Assembly: GCA_002104895.1 (NCBI GenBank)
Contig: MCFG01000442.1
Coordinates: 1 to 17,500 of the forward strand
DNA from: Anaeromyces robustus
Taxonomy: Eukaryota; Neocallimastigomycota; Neocallimastigomycetes; Neocallimastigales; Neocallimastigaceae
Reading direction: 5' to 3'
DNA: 17,500 nt
Positions 14,881 to 17,500 of this stretch are shown here, piece after piece (position 1 is the first letter of the stretch; every line of letters starts with the position of its first letter). The translations under genes and the position numbers were made by a program. The notes below the pieces were generated by a model. That model had not been told where the DNA came from. It saw only the letters and a program-made list of their open reading frames with translations, and did not search any database.

Positions 14881-15815
14881 GGATGGTTTAGTTTAAGCAA
14901 TGGTCAGGTCAAGATGTTTAATTAATAACTAAATATCAAATTAAACAAATATACTATTATAAGTAAATGTTAATACGCAAGAATTAAGTAAATAATTAGA
15001 TTATTAAGTCATTAATTTAGTTAGTTAATTAATAATCTTACAAAGATTATAAGAATTTGTAAATTTAATTCCTATTATATTTTTTTTTAAACTATTAATT
15101 ACTATTACATTTAATTATTATAATCTAATGTTAATATATTTATACATGTATAAAATAAATAAAATATATAAATAAGTAATATTGATAAAAATCTAATAAT
15201 AAAAACTAATAAAAATTTATTAATAAAAAATTATTAATAATTTAAATATAAAGAATTATAATTCTATAATTATATGACTATCTAATATACTATTAATTAG
15301 TTATCTATATAATAATTATTTTTATCTTCTGAATTTTATATTATTTTTTGTATAATTAAATATAAATAAAATGGTTATTTTAATTATTTAAGATCTTAAA
15401 AGTATTTTTAAATCTTTAGAAATTTTTAGAATCCATATAATAATTATTCATTCTAATAATTATTATAATAATTTATCTAAAATTATTATTATTTTAAATA
15501 ATATTTAAAAATATATATTATATATGAAATTTAAATATATTGTTGTTTTCGAGAGAGCTTCTCAAAGAGCATAAAATAAGAGCGAAGCGGATTAATCTTC
15601 AATATTTGACTAGTTATCTTTATTTTTTTTCAGATTATTTTTACTAATTTATAGGGTTAAATTAAGTTGAATTATATTTTTAAATTGTCCAAACCCTTTA
15701 CTTCCATAATTTATATATTTTCTAATATTTATTTATTTTATTGAAAATCGAATTTTAATTTTAATTGATCTATTAATGAATTTCAATTTTAAGTCCACTA
15801 ATATTCGCGACAGTT
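14881..15815. other. AT-rich intergenic sequence with one small GC-richer patch
   Basis: Mostly A/T simple sequence. A weak A-box-like stretch (GGATGGTTTAGTTTAAGC, 14880-14897) has no B box after it. A GC-richer patch at 15548-15592 contains GAGAGCTTCTC. No gene is supported. Confidence 0.5.
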
Positions 15816-15864
15816 TAAAAATATGAATTTAGAAATAAGGTGTATTTAAGAGAATATTGTATCA
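15816..15864 (+). repeat. Terminal block of an AT-rich repeat unit
   Basis: About 49 bp that match the end of the inverted-repeat arm (13248-13296) with several substitutions. They are joined directly to the start of the next unit (GATGCAGGAAA at 15870). Confidence 0.65.
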
Positions 15865-17052
15865 ATCACGATGCAGGAAATAGTATATTCATAAATAATA
15901 AATATATAACTTTTATAATAAATAATTATTACACGGATAATCTTTTCTTTAATCTACTCTTTATTTATTATTCTTATTTTTAAATACAAATTATTGATCG
16001 TTTTATATAAGAAAGAAAATTATCCTCTTTTTATAATGCATGAATTTTTATTATTATAGTCTTTCGACTATTATTATTATTATTCTAATTATTATTATTT
16101 ATATTATTATAATTCAATATATTGAATTATATAATATATTATAAGATTTATTTTAATATTAATTAATTAATATTGTTATTATTATTTATTAATATTTTCT
16201 ATTCCAATATTAAATATTTTTATAATCTTTTTAGTGTTTTAAATAAAAATTAAAAATAAATATTATATTTTTATACAAAAATATATTTAACTTCTGTATT
16301 ATACATTTTATATGTATTCATTTATTTTATAATTAGTTTTTATTATTTTATTTATTTTATTTTATTTAAATAATATACAGAATATTTATTTCTGTATCTG
16401 TCCAGGGTTTTTTTTTTAGTTTAAGGGAAAGAATAAGGGAAAAAAGGAAAAAGAATGGATAAAATTATTATTTGAATTATAATTATTGATATATTTATAA
16501 TTATAAATATTTTATTTATTATAATTATATTAAAATATTAAATTAATTGATATATTTATTATTATAAATATTTTATTTATTATAATTATATTAAAATATT
16601 AAATTTAATTAAAAATCATATCAAACAGCACTAAAGTTTTAAATTTTATTTTTTTTAAATTTTAGATTAATAATAGAAACATTAATAATTATTGTTATAA
16701 GGATATAAATAAGATATAAAGTATTATAAAATATTTGATACTGATAAAATAATTATTATGAAATGTTGATAAAATAAATATTATTTAAAATATTATTTAT
16801 TATATATATAATTTATAATAAGATATTAATAAGATTTATTTAATATATTGAATTTATAGATAGTAATAAAATTTATTTGAATATTGATAAAATTTATTAG
16901 ATATTAATAAAATGTTGATAATATAAGAATAATTTTTAATAAAGATATTAATAAATATTATAAAGAAGTTTTATTTAGTATTAGTTTATAAGGAATAAAA
17001 GGTTTAAAAATATGGATTTGGAAATATTATGTATTTAGGGGAATATTATAAA
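15865..17052 (+). repeat. AT-rich repeat unit, tandem copy 1 (period 1,189 bp)
   Basis: Unit order: GATGCAGGAAA (15870), the AAATTATTGATCG region (about 15990), the ATAGTC-TTTC-GACTAT hairpin (16056-16071), the TTTAGTGTTTTAAA block (16230), CTTCTGTATTATAC (16291), CTGTCCAGGG (16398), GGAAAAAGAATGGATAAA (16445), the AAGAAGTTTTATTTAG block (16964) and the terminal block (17002-17052). The next GATGCAGGAAA begins at 17059, giving the period. Non-coding. Confidence 0.7.
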
Positions 17053-17500
17053 ATTCATGATGCAGGAAACATGTATATTCATAAACAATAAATATAATTA
17101 ACTTATATACTAAATAATTATTACTAATGAATCAATAAAATTAAAAATAAAATAATCTTTTGTTTAACTCTTCTTTTATTTTTATTATTCTTATTTTTAA
17201 ATACAAATTATTGATCGTTTTATAAAAGAAAGAAAAATTATCCTCTTTTTATAATACATGAATTTTATTATTATAGTCTTTCGACTATTATTATTATTAT
17301 TATTTATTTAATTAATCTAATTATTATTATTTATTTTATAATATAATTCTCTATTCTAAACATTATATTCTAAGATTTATTTTAATATTAATTATTATTG
17401 TTATTATTATTTATTAATATTTTCTATTCTAATTATTAAATATTTTATTAATCTATTTAGTGTTTTAAATAAAAATTAAAAATAAATATTATACTTTTAT
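17053..17500 (+). repeat. AT-rich repeat unit, tandem copy 2, cut by the window end
   Basis: This is the first roughly 440 bp of a second unit in the same orientation. It has the GATGCAGGAAAC start (17059), the TTGATCGTTTTATAAAAGAA region, the hairpin at 17273-17288 and the TTTAGTGTTTTAAA block near 17457. It is closer to the inverted-repeat spacer (10720-10880, other strand) than tandem copy 1 is. Confidence 0.7.

Noticed and set aside
14880-14935. tRNA-derived SINE suggested by GGATGGTTTAGTTTAAGC
   Set aside because: No B box follows at a suitable distance, and no tail or duplication is visible.

Overview
This window is eukaryotic and extremely AT-rich. It holds one ordinary host gene, a tRNA-Ala, and is otherwise a stack of nested Ty3/gypsy-type LTR retrotransposons and AT-rich repeats. 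The pol region ends in a GPY/F module and a chromodomain (a chromovirus), which points to a fungus, perhaps an AT-rich early-diverging lineage. A dictyostelid cannot be excluded from sequence alone.

Layout. At 1-2851 (+) lies a 5'-truncated chromovirus pol: RT with four +1 A frameshifts, then intact RNase H, integrase and chromodomain. At 3045-3645 (-) is the 3' LTR (LTR-A) of a second element, of which only about 240 bp of internal sequence remains. At 3886-9734 (-) is a third element. It has LTR-E (5', outer tip lost), a 1.58 kb leader, one gag-protease ORF, a short 3' UTR and LTR-B (3'), but no RT, RNase H or integrase. A solo LTR (LTR-C, 4976-5691, +, 5-bp duplication CATCA) interrupts its gag. 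At 9735-13296 is a nearly perfect inverted repeat with 563-bp arms. Its right arm carries a 1,848-bp mini-LTR element (11398-13245, +, duplication TTTAA, LTRs that look identical), inserted just upstream of tRNA-Ala(UGC) at 13312-13383. From 13397 to the end there is AT-rich DNA with further copies of the repeat that forms the inverted repeat, including a tandem pair with a 1,189-bp period.

Shared biology. The LTR families look like one clade that shares three signals. (1) In both elements with a visible 5' LTR, the first 10 nt after the LTR are the exact complement of a 10-nt stretch about 30 nt downstream of the TATA box in that LTR. The two families use different sequences, so the pairing covaries. 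This is the signature of Tf1/Sushi-type self-priming of reverse transcription. (2) The U3 of LTR-A, B, C and E carries a tRNA-like RNA polymerase III promoter: an A box and a B box with an invariant 44-nt offset, although the sequence between them has drifted. LTR-D has a looser version. (3) Just before the 3' LTR sits a hairpin with an invariant 9-nt loop and paired stem changes, followed by a polypurine tract. The gag-only and mini elements lack pol and presumably depend on an autonomous relative such as the chromovirus at 1-2851. That dependence is inference.
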